From an uncultured Rubrivivax sp. (GTDB taxonomy: Bacteria > Pseudomonadota > Gammaproteobacteria > Burkholderiales > Burkholderiaceae_C), in the NCBI GenBank assembly GCA_937975735.1, contig CALJUI010000126.1, forward strand, positions 1 through 8,803: a stretch of DNA of 8,803 nt, given 5' to 3'. The translations under genes were made by a program, and so were the position numbers. The notes beneath the pieces were generated by a model that saw nothing but the letters and a program-made list of their open reading frames with translations, made no database searches and was not told the origin of the DNA. This document shows positions 1 through 6,111 of the stretch, one piece after another. Within the stretch, counting starts at the first letter, position 1. Each line of letters starts with the position of its first letter.

Positions 1-632
1 TGATCCACGTCTTCACGCACGACTCGATCGGCCTCGGCGAGGACGGCCCGACGCATCAGAGCGTCGAGCACCTGCCGAGCCTGCGCTGCATCCCGCAGCT
101 CGACGTCTGGCGGCCGGCCGACGGCGTCGAGACGGCCGTCGCCTGGATCAGCGCGGTCGAGCGCGGCGACGGACCGACCGTGCTGGCGCTGTCGCGCCAG
201 GCCGTGCCGCGGCTGATCGACGACCCGACGCGCGCCGCGCAGGTCCGTCGCGGCGGCTACGTGCTCGGCGACGCCGCCGATGCGCGCGCGGTCATCATCG
301 GCACCGGCAGCGAGACCACGCTGGCGCTGCAGGCTCAGGCCCTGCTGGCCGGCGAGGGCATCGCGGTGCGGGTGGTCTCGATGCCCTGCACCAGCGTCTT
401 CGATCGGCAGGACGGCCGCTACCGGGACGAGGTGCTTCCGCCCGAGCTGCCGGCGGTCGCCGTCGAGGCGGCGCATCCGGACTTCTGGCGCAAGTACGTC
501 GGCCGGCGCGGCGGCGTGGTCGGCATCGCCAGCTTCGGCGAGTCGGCGCCGGCGAAGGCGCTGTACGCGCACTTCGACCTGACCGCCGAGCGCATCGCCG
601 ATGCGGTGCGCGAACGGGTGGCGCCCCGGTGA
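1..632 (+). CDS. cbbT: Transketolase, C-terminal part (5' end outside window)
   Basis: Transketolase moves a two-carbon ketol unit between sugar phosphates, using thiamine diphosphate. In the Calvin cycle it helps regenerate ribulose-5-phosphate; it is cytoplasmic. The reading frame is open from base 3 and gives the last 209 residues of a protein normally about 660-680 long. The visible part starts with the family signature HDSIGLGEDGPTHQ (about residues 6-19 of the fragment), from the end of the pyrimidine-binding domain, and continues through the C-terminal domain with a typical GTGSE segment. Its stop codon overlaps the start of the phosphoglycolate phosphatase gene (GTGA, 629-632), which suggests one mRNA and translational coupling. 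The symbol cbbT rather than tkt is chosen from the cbb neighbours. The family call is certain; the Calvin-cycle assignment is by context. Confidence 0.95.
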   Translation, partial: IHVFTHDSIGLGEDGPTHQSVEHLPSLRCIPQLDVWRPADGVETAVAWISAVERGDGPTVLALSRQAVPRLIDDPTRAAQVRRGGYVLGDAADARAVIIGTGSETTLALQAQALLAGEGIAVRVVSMPCTSVFDRQDGRYRDEVLPPELPAVAVEAAHPDFWRKYVGRRGGVVGIASFGESAPAKALYAHFDLTAERIADAVRERVAPR

Positions 633-1339
633 GTGCATCCTTCGACCTGATCCTGTTCGATCTCGACGGCACGCTGATCGAGACCGCGCCGGAGATCGCC
701 GACGCGGTCAACGACACGCTGCGCTCGCTCGGCCTCGACGCCGTCGCGGAAGAGCAGGTCGCGCGGTGGATCGGCCACGGCACGCACGAACTGCTGATCC
801 AGGCGCTGGCGAGGGCGAGCTCGCGCAGCGCGGCCGAAGTCCGCGCCGACGACGCGCTGCCCGCCGCCAGCCGCGAGTTCGACCGCCACTACGCGCAGCG
901 CTGCGGCACGCGCAGCCGGCCCTATCCCGGGGTGCGACGGACCCTCGACGCGCTGCGCAGGCAGGGCACGCGGCTGGCCATCGTGACCAACAAGGAGGGC
1001 CGCTACACCGACCGCGTGCTCGATGCGCACGGGCTTCGCGACGCCTTCGTCCAGGTCGTCAGCGGCGACACGATGGCCACCAAGAAGCCCGACCCGGCAG
1101 GCGTCCGGCACTGCCTGCAGGCCACCGACGTGGCCGCGGCGCGCGCGCTGTTCGTCGGCGACTCGTCGATCGACGCGGACACCGCGCGCCGGGCCGGCGT
1201 GCCGGTCTGGCTGCTGCCGCATGGCTACAACATGGGGCGGCCGCTGGCCGATGCCGCGCCGGACCGCATCGTCGAGGACTTCGACGAGCTCGCGCGCCGT
1301 CTGCTGCGGGCGCCGCAACTTCAAGGGGGTTACGCATGA
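629..1339 (+). CDS. cbbZ: Phosphoglycolate phosphatase (HAD superfamily)
   Basis: The product is 236 residues and hydrolyses 2-phosphoglycolate, the toxic product of the Rubisco oxygenase reaction, to glycolate. All HAD motifs are visible: motif I FDLDGTL with nucleophile Asp11 and acid/base Asp13, motif II Thr120 in IVTNK, motif III Lys153 in TKKPDP, and motif IV GDSSID with Asp178 and Asp182. The helical cap lies between motifs I and II, as in Gph/CbbZ proteins of usual length. The start is GTG at 629, inside the transketolase stop (GTGA overlap). No strong Shine-Dalgarno precedes it, so translation probably depends on ribosomes finishing cbbT. It overlaps the next gene by four bases (ATGA, 1336-1339). 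The HAD phosphatase call is certain; substrate specificity rests on family resemblance and the cbb context. Confidence 0.93.
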   Translation: MSASFDLILFDLDGTLIETAPEIADAVNDTLRSLGLDAVAEEQVARWIGHGTHELLIQALARASSRSAAEVRADDALPAASREFDRHYAQRCGTRSRPYPGVRRTLDALRRQGTRLAIVTNKEGRYTDRVLDAHGLRDAFVQVVSGDTMATKKPDPAGVRHCLQATDVAAARALFVGDSSIDADTARRAGVPVWLLPHGYNMGRPLADAAPDRIVEDFDELARRLLRAPQLQGGYA

Positions 1340-2118
1340 ACCGCATCCAGGCGCTGCTGTGGGACGTCGACGGCACGCTGGCCGAGACCGAACGCGACGG
1401 CCACCGCGTGGCCTTCAACCTGGCCTTCGCCGACGTCGGCCTGCCCTGGCGCTGGGACGAGGCACGCTACGGCGAACTGCTCGCCGTCACCGGCGGCCGC
1501 GAGCGCCTGCTGCACGACATGCAGCGCCGCAGCGACGCGCCGGCCACCGCCGACGAGCGCGAGGCGCTGGCGCGCCAGATCCACCGGCGCAAGAACGCGC
1601 ACTATGCCGATCTGCTGCGCCAGTCGCGCCTGCCGCTGCGCGGCGGCGTGCGCGCGCTGATGGACGAATGCCGCGCCCGCGGCGTGCGGATGGCGGTCAC
1701 GACGACGACCAGCCGCGTCAATGTCGACGCGCTGCTCGGCATGACGCTGGGCGCCGACTGGCGCAGCCGCTTCGCCGCGGTCGTGTGCGGCGAGGACGTG
1801 CAGCGCAAGAAGCCCGACCCCGAGGTCTACCTGCGCGCGCTGGCGCTGCTCGACATCGGGCCGCTCGAGGCCGTCGCGCTGGAGGATTCGCCCGGCGGCG
1901 TCGCCGCGGCGCGCGCCGCGCACGTCCCCGTCGTCGTTGCGCGCAGCGCCTACTTCGCGGACGCGACGATCGAGGGCGGCATCGCGATCGGCCCCGGCCT
2001 CGACAGCTGCCGCGGCTGGCGCCCGGCGGTGCGGCCCGACCTGTCGCGCGATGCCGTCGGGCTCGACGATCTGCAGGCCTGGTGCGCACAGATGGACACC
2101 GTCTCGCAGTTCGGCTGA
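1336..2118 (+). CDS. cbbY: CbbY-type HAD sugar-bisphosphate phosphatase
   Basis: This 260-residue HAD hydrolase resembles CbbY. CbbY proteins studied in Rhodobacter, Galdieria and Arabidopsis dephosphorylate xylulose-1,5-bisphosphate, an inhibitory misfire product of Rubisco, to xylulose-5-phosphate. Motif I is WDVDGTLAET with Asp10 and Asp12. The run of threonines at 122-125 followed by SRVNVDALL is typical of CbbY motif II. Lys159 in RKKPDPEVY is motif III and Glu183-Asp184 in LEDSPGG is motif IV. The start is ATG 1336, overlapping the cbbZ stop as ATGA, preceded by a good AAGGGGG ribosome site (1323-1329) six bases away. The open frame continues far upstream, but there it is only a shadow of cbbT and cbbZ. 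The C-terminal tail after about residue 215 is longer than the minimal HAD fold. Function is assigned from family and context. Confidence 0.9.
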   Translation: MNRIQALLWDVDGTLAETERDGHRVAFNLAFADVGLPWRWDEARYGELLAVTGGRERLLHDMQRRSDAPATADEREALARQIHRRKNAHYADLLRQSRLPLRGGVRALMDECRARGVRMAVTTTTSRVNVDALLGMTLGADWRSRFAAVVCGEDVQRKKPDPEVYLRALALLDIGPLEAVALEDSPGGVAAARAAHVPVVVARSAYFADATIEGGIAIGPGLDSCRGWRPAVRPDLSRDAVGLDDLQAWCAQMDTVSQFG

Positions 2119-2149
2119 CGACCTCCCTTCAACCCGTCCAGGAGTCCGC

Positions 2150-3187
2150 ATGGCCCTCGTCTCCCTCCGCCAGGTGCTCGACCACGCCGCCGAGCACGGC
2201 TACGGCGTGCCCGCCTTCAACGTCAACAACCTCGAGCAGGTGCAGGCGATCATGGAGGCTGCGCAGGCCACGCAGTCGCCGGTCATCCTGCAGGCCTCGG
2301 CCGGCGCACGCAAGTACGCCGGCGAGCCCTACCTGCGCCACCTGGTGCTGGCGGCGATCGAGTCGCATCCGGACCTGCCGGTCGTGCTGCACCAGGACCA
2401 CGGCGCGTCGCCGGCGGTGTGCGTGCAGTCGATCCGATCCGGCTTCAGCAGCGTGATGATGGACGGCTCGCTGCTCGCCGACGCAAAGACGCCGGCGCCC
2501 TACGAGTACAACGTCGACGTGACGCGGCGGGTCTGCGAGATCGCGCACGCGGTCGGCGTCTCGGTCGAGGGCGAGCTCGGCTGCCTCGGCTCGCTCGAGA
2601 CCGGCGCGGCCGGCGAGGAGGACGGCGTCGGCGCCGCCGGCGTGCTCGGCCGCGACCAGATGCTGACCGACCCGGCGCAGGCGCGCGACTTCGTCGCCGC
2701 CACCGGCGTCGACGCGCTGGCCATCGCGATCGGCACCAGCCACGGCGCCTACAAGTTCACGCGCCAGCCCACCGGCGACATCCTGGCCATCGGCCGCATC
2801 GCCGACATCCACGCGGCGGTGCCCGACACCCATCTCGTGATGCACGGCTCGTCGAGCGTGCCGCAGGAGTGGCTGGCGATCATCCGGCGCCACGGCGGCG
2901 ACATCAAGGAGACCTACGGCGTGCCGGTCGAGGAGATCCGGCGCGGCATCGCCAGCGGCGTGCGCAAGGTCAACATCGACACCGACATCCGGCTGGCGAT
3001 GACCGGCGCGATGCGGCAGGCCTTCGCCGAGCAGCCTTCCGAGTTCGATCCGCGCAAGGCGTTGATCGCCGCGCGCCAGGCCGCGCGCGGGATCTGCGAA
3101 CAGCGCTTCGAGGCCTTCGGCTGCGCCGGCCACGCGGCGCGCATCAAGCCGGTGCCGCTGGACGCGATGGTGCAGCGCTACCGCTGA
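2150..3187 (+). CDS. cbbA: Class II fructose-1,6-/sedoheptulose-1,7-bisphosphate aldolase
   Basis: The product is 345 residues, full length for the Calvin-cycle (CbbA) subtype of class II aldolase. It condenses dihydroxyacetone phosphate with glyceraldehyde-3-phosphate or erythrose-4-phosphate, using zinc. Visible active-site motifs are HQDHG (81-85; catalytic Asp83, zinc ligand His84), GELG with Glu142, GTSHGAYK (195-202; His198 zinc ligand), MHGSSS (231-236; His232 zinc ligand and phosphate-binding glycine/serines) and NIDTD (275-279). The start is ATG 2150, set by AGGAG at 2140-2144 with a five-base spacer, 31 bases after the cbbY stop. It is probably the last gene of the cbb operon, because the next gene is convergent and the two overlap by 10 bases at their 3' ends. 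In some known cbb operons cbbG and cbbK come before cbbA; here they are absent. Confidence 0.95.
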   Translation: MALVSLRQVLDHAAEHGYGVPAFNVNNLEQVQAIMEAAQATQSPVILQASAGARKYAGEPYLRHLVLAAIESHPDLPVVLHQDHGASPAVCVQSIRSGFSSVMMDGSLLADAKTPAPYEYNVDVTRRVCEIAHAVGVSVEGELGCLGSLETGAAGEEDGVGAAGVLGRDQMLTDPAQARDFVAATGVDALAIAIGTSHGAYKFTRQPTGDILAIGRIADIHAAVPDTHLVMHGSSSVPQEWLAIIRRHGGDIKETYGVPVEEIRRGIASGVRKVNIDTDIRLAMTGAMRQAFAEQPSEFDPRKALIAARQAARGICEQRFEAFGCAGHAARIKPVPLDAMVQRYR

Positions 3188-4545
3188 GCGCCGGCCGGCG
3201 CCGGCGCGCGCACCGGCAGCCAGGCGCGAATGACGGTGCCCTCGCCGGGCGCCGTTTCGACCGCCATTCGGCCACCCGCGGCCTCGACCCGGAAGCGCAT
3301 GCCGCGCAGCCCGTGCGTGTCCCGCCCCACTCGCCGCAGGTCGAAGCCGCCGCCGTCGTCGCGCACCGCCAGGTAGGCCTCGTCGCCCTTGGGCTGCAGC
3401 GTCACGGTCACCTGCGTGGCCCGCGCGTACTTGGCGACGTTGGTCAGCGACTCCTGCACCAGCCGGAAGACGGTGATCTGCGCGTCGTCGGGCAGGCTGA
3501 CCTCCTGCAGTTCGGTCTTCACCGCGACGTCGGCGCGCTGCGCGAACTCGCGCGCCTGGATCTCCAGCGCCGCGACCAGCCCCAGGTTGCTCAGCGACGA
3601 GGGCCGCAGGTTCTCGATGATGTCGCGCTTGAGCGCGATGCCCTGGTCGATCGTCGCATTCAGGTGGCGCAGCCGCTCGGTGACCTCGGGCGTCATGTCG
3701 CCGAGGCCGCGTTTCAGGCGCGCGGCGTCGAGCTTGGCCGAGGTCAGCAGCGCGCCGAGCTCGTCGTGCAGCTCGCGCGCCAGCCGCGCACGCTCGTCCT
3801 CGCGCGCCGACTGCATGTGCCGCGCGAGGTCGGTCAGTTCGTCGGTGCGCCGCGCCACCTCGACCTCGAGCTGGTCGCGCTCGGCGCGCAGCGCGGCCTC
3901 GTGCTCCTGCTGGGCGCGGTCGAGCGCGGCGCGCTGACGCAGGAACAGGACCAGGGCCAGCAGCGACAGCGCGGCCATCGCGTCGACGCCGATGCGGCTG
4001 ATCTGGAAGTTCAGGTGCAGCGCATCGCGGTGCACGCCGACGCGCTGGTTCTGGATGTCGAACAGCTTGTCGGCGGCCACCCGCACCGCCTCCATCTTCT
4101 CGCGGCCGATGTCCGTCAGCAGGAGCTCGCGCCAGGCGTCGTGCTTGCCTTCGTCGTAGAAGGCGAGCGCGGTCGCCAGCTCAGACATCTTCTCGCGCCC
4201 GCGGTCGCGCAGTTCGACCATCGTCGGGCCGGCCACCGGATCGTCGCGGTAGCGCTCGGCGAGCTCGCGCAGCAATCGCTCGGCCTCGCCGACCGATTCC
4301 TGGTAGGGCTCGAGGTACTGGCGCCGTCCGGTCAGCAGGTAGCCGCGCTTGCCGGTCTCCGCGTCGAGCAGCAGTCGCAGGATGGTCTGGACCTGAATCC
4401 GAACCTGGGCTTCGGCCGAGGCGGCGAGCAGCGCGCTGCGCGAACGGTGGTAGGTCAGCTCGCTGATCACGAACACGGTCAGCACACCGAGCGCGGCCAG
4501 CGGCAACGCAATCGAGCGGCGGCCGATCCTGCGCAGCCAGTCCAT
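3178..4545 (-). CDS. CHASE3-domain sensor histidine kinase (HisKA_3 / NarX-like class)
   Basis: This 455-residue inner-membrane sensor kinase has, in order, a membrane segment at about 11-31, a periplasmic CHASE3 domain at about 35-170 with the hallmark DAETGKRGYLLTG (61-73), a second membrane segment at about 188-203, a coiled coil at about 204-250, a HisKA_3 dimerisation domain with phospho-accepting His260 in ARELHDELG, and an ATPase domain to about 444. ATP-site boxes are visible: N-box Asn369 in QESLTNVAKYA, G1 DDGGGF (396-401) and G2 HGLRGM (411-416). There is no HAMP or PAS domain. The position four after Asp261, where NarX has the phosphatase Gln, is Ala265. ATG 4545 is preceded by AAGGAG with a five-base spacer. 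It follows the response regulator gene by 27 bases, so the two are probably one operon. HisKA_3 kinases usually pair with NarL-type regulators, and one is encoded at 6160. The ligand is unknown. Confidence 0.93.
   Translation of the reverse strand: MDWLRRIGRRSIALPLAALGVLTVFVISELTYHRSRSALLAASAEAQVRIQVQTILRLLLDAETGKRGYLLTGRRQYLEPYQESVGEAERLLRELAERYRDDPVAGPTMVELRDRGREKMSELATALAFYDEGKHDAWRELLLTDIGREKMEAVRVAADKLFDIQNQRVGVHRDALHLNFQISRIGVDAMAALSLLALVLFLRQRAALDRAQQEHEAALRAERDQLEVEVARRTDELTDLARHMQSAREDERARLARELHDELGALLTSAKLDAARLKRGLGDMTPEVTERLRHLNATIDQGIALKRDIIENLRPSSLSNLGLVAALEIQAREFAQRADVAVKTELQEVSLPDDAQITVFRLVQESLTNVAKYARATQVTVTLQPKGDEAYLAVRDDGGGFDLRRVGRDTHGLRGMRFRVEAAGGRMAVETAPGEGTVIRAWLPVRAPAPAGAQR
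3188..3207 (+). terminator. Possible hairpin terminator of the cbb operon
   Basis: Directly after the cbbA stop codon, GCGCCGG (3188-3194) pairs with CCGGCGC (3201-3207) across a six-base loop. The same left arm also forms a 14-base perfect palindrome with 3195-3201, so more than one fold is possible. There is no T-run, and the element lies inside the 3' coding end of the opposite-strand kinase gene, so the sequence is also constrained by protein coding. It is the only hairpin that I see near the operon end. Termination is a guess. Confidence 0.35.
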
Positions 4546-4572
4546 CGATGCTCCTTCCCGGCCGGTCGCGGC

Positions 4573-4980
4573 TCAGCGCAGTGCGCCGGGCGCGGTCTGG
4601 CCGTCGCCCTCCGACAGCGCGGCGCAGTAGCCGATCAGTTCCTCGAGTTCGCGCGACTTGTCGAACACGCGGTCGGCGCCGAGTGCGGCGCAGGCCTCGC
4701 GGACGTCCGGCGTGGCGTAGTTGGTCAGCACGATGCGCTTGCCTTTGAAGCCGGCCTGCGCGGCCGAGCGCAGCACGCCCAGGCCGGAGCCGGTCTTCAG
4801 GAAGATGTCGATGATCATCAGGTCGCAGCCGTCGCCGCTGCGGCCCAGCCAGTCGACTGCGGTCGGTTCGTCCGCGGCGGTGCCGATCACCTTCACCGGC
4901 ACCGCCTCTTCGAGGGCGGCGATCAGTCCGTCCCGGATGATCGGACTGTCCTCGACGATGTAGGTTTTCAGAGACAACAT
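4573..4980 (-). CDS. Single-domain response regulator (receiver only)
   Basis: The product is 135 residues, essentially one receiver domain. Visible signature residues are the acidic pair Glu10-Asp11 in IVEDS, phospho-acceptor Asp58 in LMIID, the switch residue Thr86 in IVLTNYA, and the conserved Lys108 in VFDKS. The proline that usually follows this lysine is replaced by Ser. No DNA-binding or enzymatic output domain follows, only a tail of about 20 residues. It lies upstream of the CHASE3 kinase in the same operon, so it is a likely phosphotransfer partner acting by protein contact, as a relay or as a phosphate sink. ATG 4980 is chosen because the receiver fold begins two or three residues later. 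The bases before it are C-rich on the coding strand with no recognisable Shine-Dalgarno, so translation may be weak or start differently. The open frame extends upstream to 5133, but that part looks non-coding. Confidence 0.88.
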   Translation of the reverse strand: MLSLKTYIVEDSPIIRDGLIAALEEAVPVKVIGTAADEPTAVDWLGRSGDGCDLMIIDIFLKTGSGLGVLRSAAQAGFKGKRIVLTNYATPDVREACAALGADRVFDKSRELEELIGYCAALSEGDGQTAPGALR

Positions 4981-5079
4981 GGCACCGGGGGCAGGGGGCG
5001 GCGGACCGGAAGCGACAGACGTTACGAACAGTATGCCGCCGGCCTGCGGGCGACGCCATGCGGCCGACGATGATCCGGC

Positions 5080-5096
5080 TGTAGGAGACCGCCTAC
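5080..5096. promoter_or_regulatory. Inverted repeat upstream of the response regulator-kinase operon
   Basis: GTAGG (5081-5085) and CCTAC (5092-5096) form a short inverted repeat with a six-base spacer, about 100 bases upstream of the regulator start at 4980. The gap 4981-5182 otherwise holds only the hairpin at 5127-5159 and a G-rich tract next to the start codon. The heptamer TGTAGGA (5080-5086) recurs at 7431-7437 upstream of the DUF1328/CsbD pair. On the minus strand it reads TCCTACA, whose TCCTA matches the last five bases of the BvgA heptad, a site bound by a NarL-family regulator. It is a candidate operator only; the arms are short and could occur by chance. No convincing -35/-10 pair was found for this operon. 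Confidence 0.3.
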
Positions 5097-5126
5097 GTTC
5101 GCCCCGGAGGTGCCCGCCAGCGAACG

Positions 5127-5159
5127 GCGGCACGGCCGTCGCGGGGACGGCCGTGCCGC
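5127..5159 (-). terminator. Hairpin terminator after the BON-domain gene pair
   Basis: A perfect 14-base-pair stem (5127-5140 with 5146-5159) closes a five-base loop (5141-5145), starting 23 bases downstream of the BON lipoprotein stop codon. The stem is almost all G-C with an ACGGCCGT core. No T-run follows on either strand, as is common for high-GC terminators. It separates the BON pair from the downstream regulator-kinase operon, which points the same way. Confidence 0.7.
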
Positions 5160-5182
5160 TGGGGAAGGGTCGATCGGTCGGG

Positions 5183-5512
5183 TCAGCCGCGCACGACGAT
5201 GTCGTTGCGCACCGAGCGCACGCCCTTGACCCCGAGCGCGATGCGCTCGGCGGCCTGGCGCTCGTCGACCGACTTCGCGAAGCCGGACAGCTGCACGACG
5301 CCGTTGAGCGTCTCGACGCTGATCGACATCGCGCTGACCGTCTTGTTCTCGGCGAACTTCGCCTTCACCGCGGTGGTGATCGCGGTGTCGTCGATGTAGG
5401 CGCCGACGGTCTGCTGGTCACGCGCGACGGCGCAGCCGGTGGTCGTGGCGACCGCGGCGGCGGCGGCCATCGCGGCGATCAGCAGCAGTCGGGTGGGATG
5501 GGTGCGGGTCAT
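5183..5512 (-). CDS. BON-domain (OsmY-like) putative lipoprotein
   Basis: The product is 109 residues: an N-terminal signal peptide (basic start, then an Ala/Leu-rich core at about 9-22), a possible lipidation cysteine at Cys27 in TTTGCAV, and a single BON domain at about 41-107 with the GVVQLSGFAKS turn and the ending VRNDIVV. The lipobox is imperfect (Thr instead of Leu/Val/Ile at -3), so it could instead be a periplasmic protein cleaved after about residue 26. BON domains bind phospholipids or the envelope, and OsmY, with two of them, is a periplasmic stress protein; this one has only one. ATG 5512 is set by AAGGAG (5519-5524) with a six-base spacer. It starts 30 bases after the stop of the upstream BON gene, so the two form an operon, and it ends just before a strong hairpin. 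A role in envelope or osmotic stress is inferred from family and neighbours. Confidence 0.88.
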   Translation of the reverse strand: MTRTHPTRLLLIAAMAAAAAVATTTGCAVARDQQTVGAYIDDTAITTAVKAKFAENKTVSAMSISVETLNGVVQLSGFAKSVDERQAAERIALGVKGVRSVRNDIVVRG

Positions 5513-5542
5513 GTCGTTCTCCTTCTGGGGTGGGGATCGGGT

Positions 5543-5992
5543 TCAGCTCTTCGGCGCGACGACCAGCTGGTTGTCGACCGAGGTCACGCCGTCGACGCCG
5601 GCGGCCAGCGCCGTCGCACGTTCGCGCGCGGACTCGCTCGGCGCCTTGCCGTACAGCGCGACGCGGCCGGCGTTCGTGTCGACGTTGATGCCGAGCACGC
5701 TCAGGTCGGCGTCCTTCGCGATCTCGGCGTTGACGGCGGCCGTGATGGACGCATCCTTGGCCGCGTCGGCGACCGCGTCGGCGGCCTGCGACATCGCCTG
5801 CTTGGCGTCCTGGCCGGCGGCCTTCACGTCGGCGGCGGCCTGTTCGGTCTTCTGCTCGACCTTGGCGACGGCCGAGTCGAGCTGCTGGCCGGCGGTGCGC
5901 GGGTCTTCGGTGTTGTCGCAGGCCGCCAGCATCGCAGCGGCGGAGAGGGCGATCATCGTCGCCACGGTGGTTCGTTGCTTGCGGATGGTCAT
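5543..5992 (-). CDS. BON-domain lipoprotein with alanine-rich helical linker
   Basis: The product is 149 residues. A lipoprotein signal ends in LAAC with the lipidation site at Cys25, followed by Asp26-Asn27. In E. coli an Asp at +2 followed by Asn keeps lipoproteins in the inner membrane. Residues about 36-82 form an Ala/Lys/Gln/Asp-rich stretch, predicted as a long amphipathic helix resembling LEA-like or DUF883-like sequences. One BON domain follows (about 80-146) with the GRVALYGKAPS turn and the ending SVDNQLVV. Start choice: AAGGAG (5998-6003) lies five bases before ATG 5992, whereas the in-frame GTG at 5998 overlaps it and cannot use it. The gene is first in a two-gene operon with the smaller BON gene and is divergent from the NarL-type regulator at 6160, which may control it. 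Function is inferred as envelope stress protection. Confidence 0.88.
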   Translation of the reverse strand: MTIRKQRTTVATMIALSAAAMLAACDNTEDPRTAGQQLDSAVAKVEQKTEQAAADVKAAGQDAKQAMSQAADAVADAAKDASITAAVNAEIAKDADLSVLGINVDTNAGRVALYGKAPSESARERATALAAGVDGVTSVDNQLVVAPKS

Positions 5993-5997
5993 GGTCA

Positions 5998-6003
5998 CTC
6001 CTT
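5998..6003 (-). promoter_or_regulatory. Ribosome binding site that fixes the BON lipoprotein start
   Basis: AAGGAG on the minus strand lies five bases before ATG 5992. It overlaps the alternative GTG start at 5998, which rules that start out. It sits in a 13-base block (5997-6009) identical to 7096-7108, the leader of the CsbD-like gene. Confidence 0.75.
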
Positions 6004-6034
6004 GGTTGACGCTGCAGCGGCAGCGGGCCCCTCA

Positions 6035-6041
6035 AGGTTAG
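6035..6041 (-). promoter_or_regulatory. Possible -10 element for the BON operon
   Basis: On the minus strand this reads CTAACCT, followed by TGA. It resembles the sigma-S style -10 (CTATACT) at five of seven bases and would give a leader of about 35 bases before ATG 5992. No good -35 is seen, which is acceptable for a sigma-S type promoter. It overlaps the first TAGGC repeat (6039-6050), so a regulator bound there would act directly on this promoter. Weak evidence from base resemblance only. Confidence 0.25.
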
Positions 6042-6075
6042 GCAGGCGGCATCGCCGGGGGCATAGGCCGGCGGC
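6039..6075. repeat. Pair of 12-base direct repeats in the divergent promoter gap
   Basis: TAGGCAGGCGGC (6039-6050) and TAGGCCGGCGGC (6064-6075) differ at one base and start 25 bases apart, between the BON operon and the NarL-type regulator gene. A spacing of about two and a half helix turns puts them on opposite faces of the DNA. They could be operator half-sites for the adjacent regulator. Part of the match is GC-rich and could be chance; the TAGGC core is the informative part. Confidence 0.4.
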
Positions 6076-6083
6076 GCCTCGGC

Positions 6084-6103
6084 GTGTCGGACGGCGCCGA
6101 CAC
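6084..6103. promoter_or_regulatory. Inverted repeat upstream of the NarL-type regulator gene
   Basis: GTGTCGG (6084-6090) and CCGACAC (6097-6103) are perfect seven-base inverted arms with a six-base spacer, 57-76 bases before ATG 6160 and nine bases before a possible -10. This is a plausible dimer binding site for autoregulation, or a small hairpin if transcribed from the BON side. It has not been matched to a known operator. Confidence 0.35.
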
Positions 6104-6111
6104 CGGCGCTG

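Noticed and set aside
601..1335. Upstream in-frame extension of cbbY to 601
   Set aside because: This stretch lies over cbbT and cbbZ in another frame and is Arg-rich nonsense; the HAD motif I begins right after ATG 1336, which has a good ribosome site.
419..3133. Long open frames on the minus strand opposite cbbT, cbbZ, cbbY and cbbA (for example 419-1324, 1330-2151, 2129-3133)
   Set aside because: They are shadows of real genes with clear catalytic motifs; the antisense products show no family pattern or ribosome sites.
4986..5001. G-rich tract that might form a G-quadruplex next to the regulator start
   Set aside because: It has only two runs of five G and otherwise GG steps, so a stable quadruplex is doubtful in a genome this GC-rich.
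2419..5073. Very long open frame (884 codons) on the plus strand across cbbA and antisense to the kinase and regulator
   Set aside because: It overlaps three well-supported genes. Its product is Arg/Ala/Gly-rich with no domain. Long antisense frames are expected at this GC content.
4981..5133. N-terminal extension of the single-domain regulator up to 5133
   Set aside because: The translated extension is low-complexity and runs through the inverted repeat at 5081-5096; the receiver fold starts at ATG 4980.
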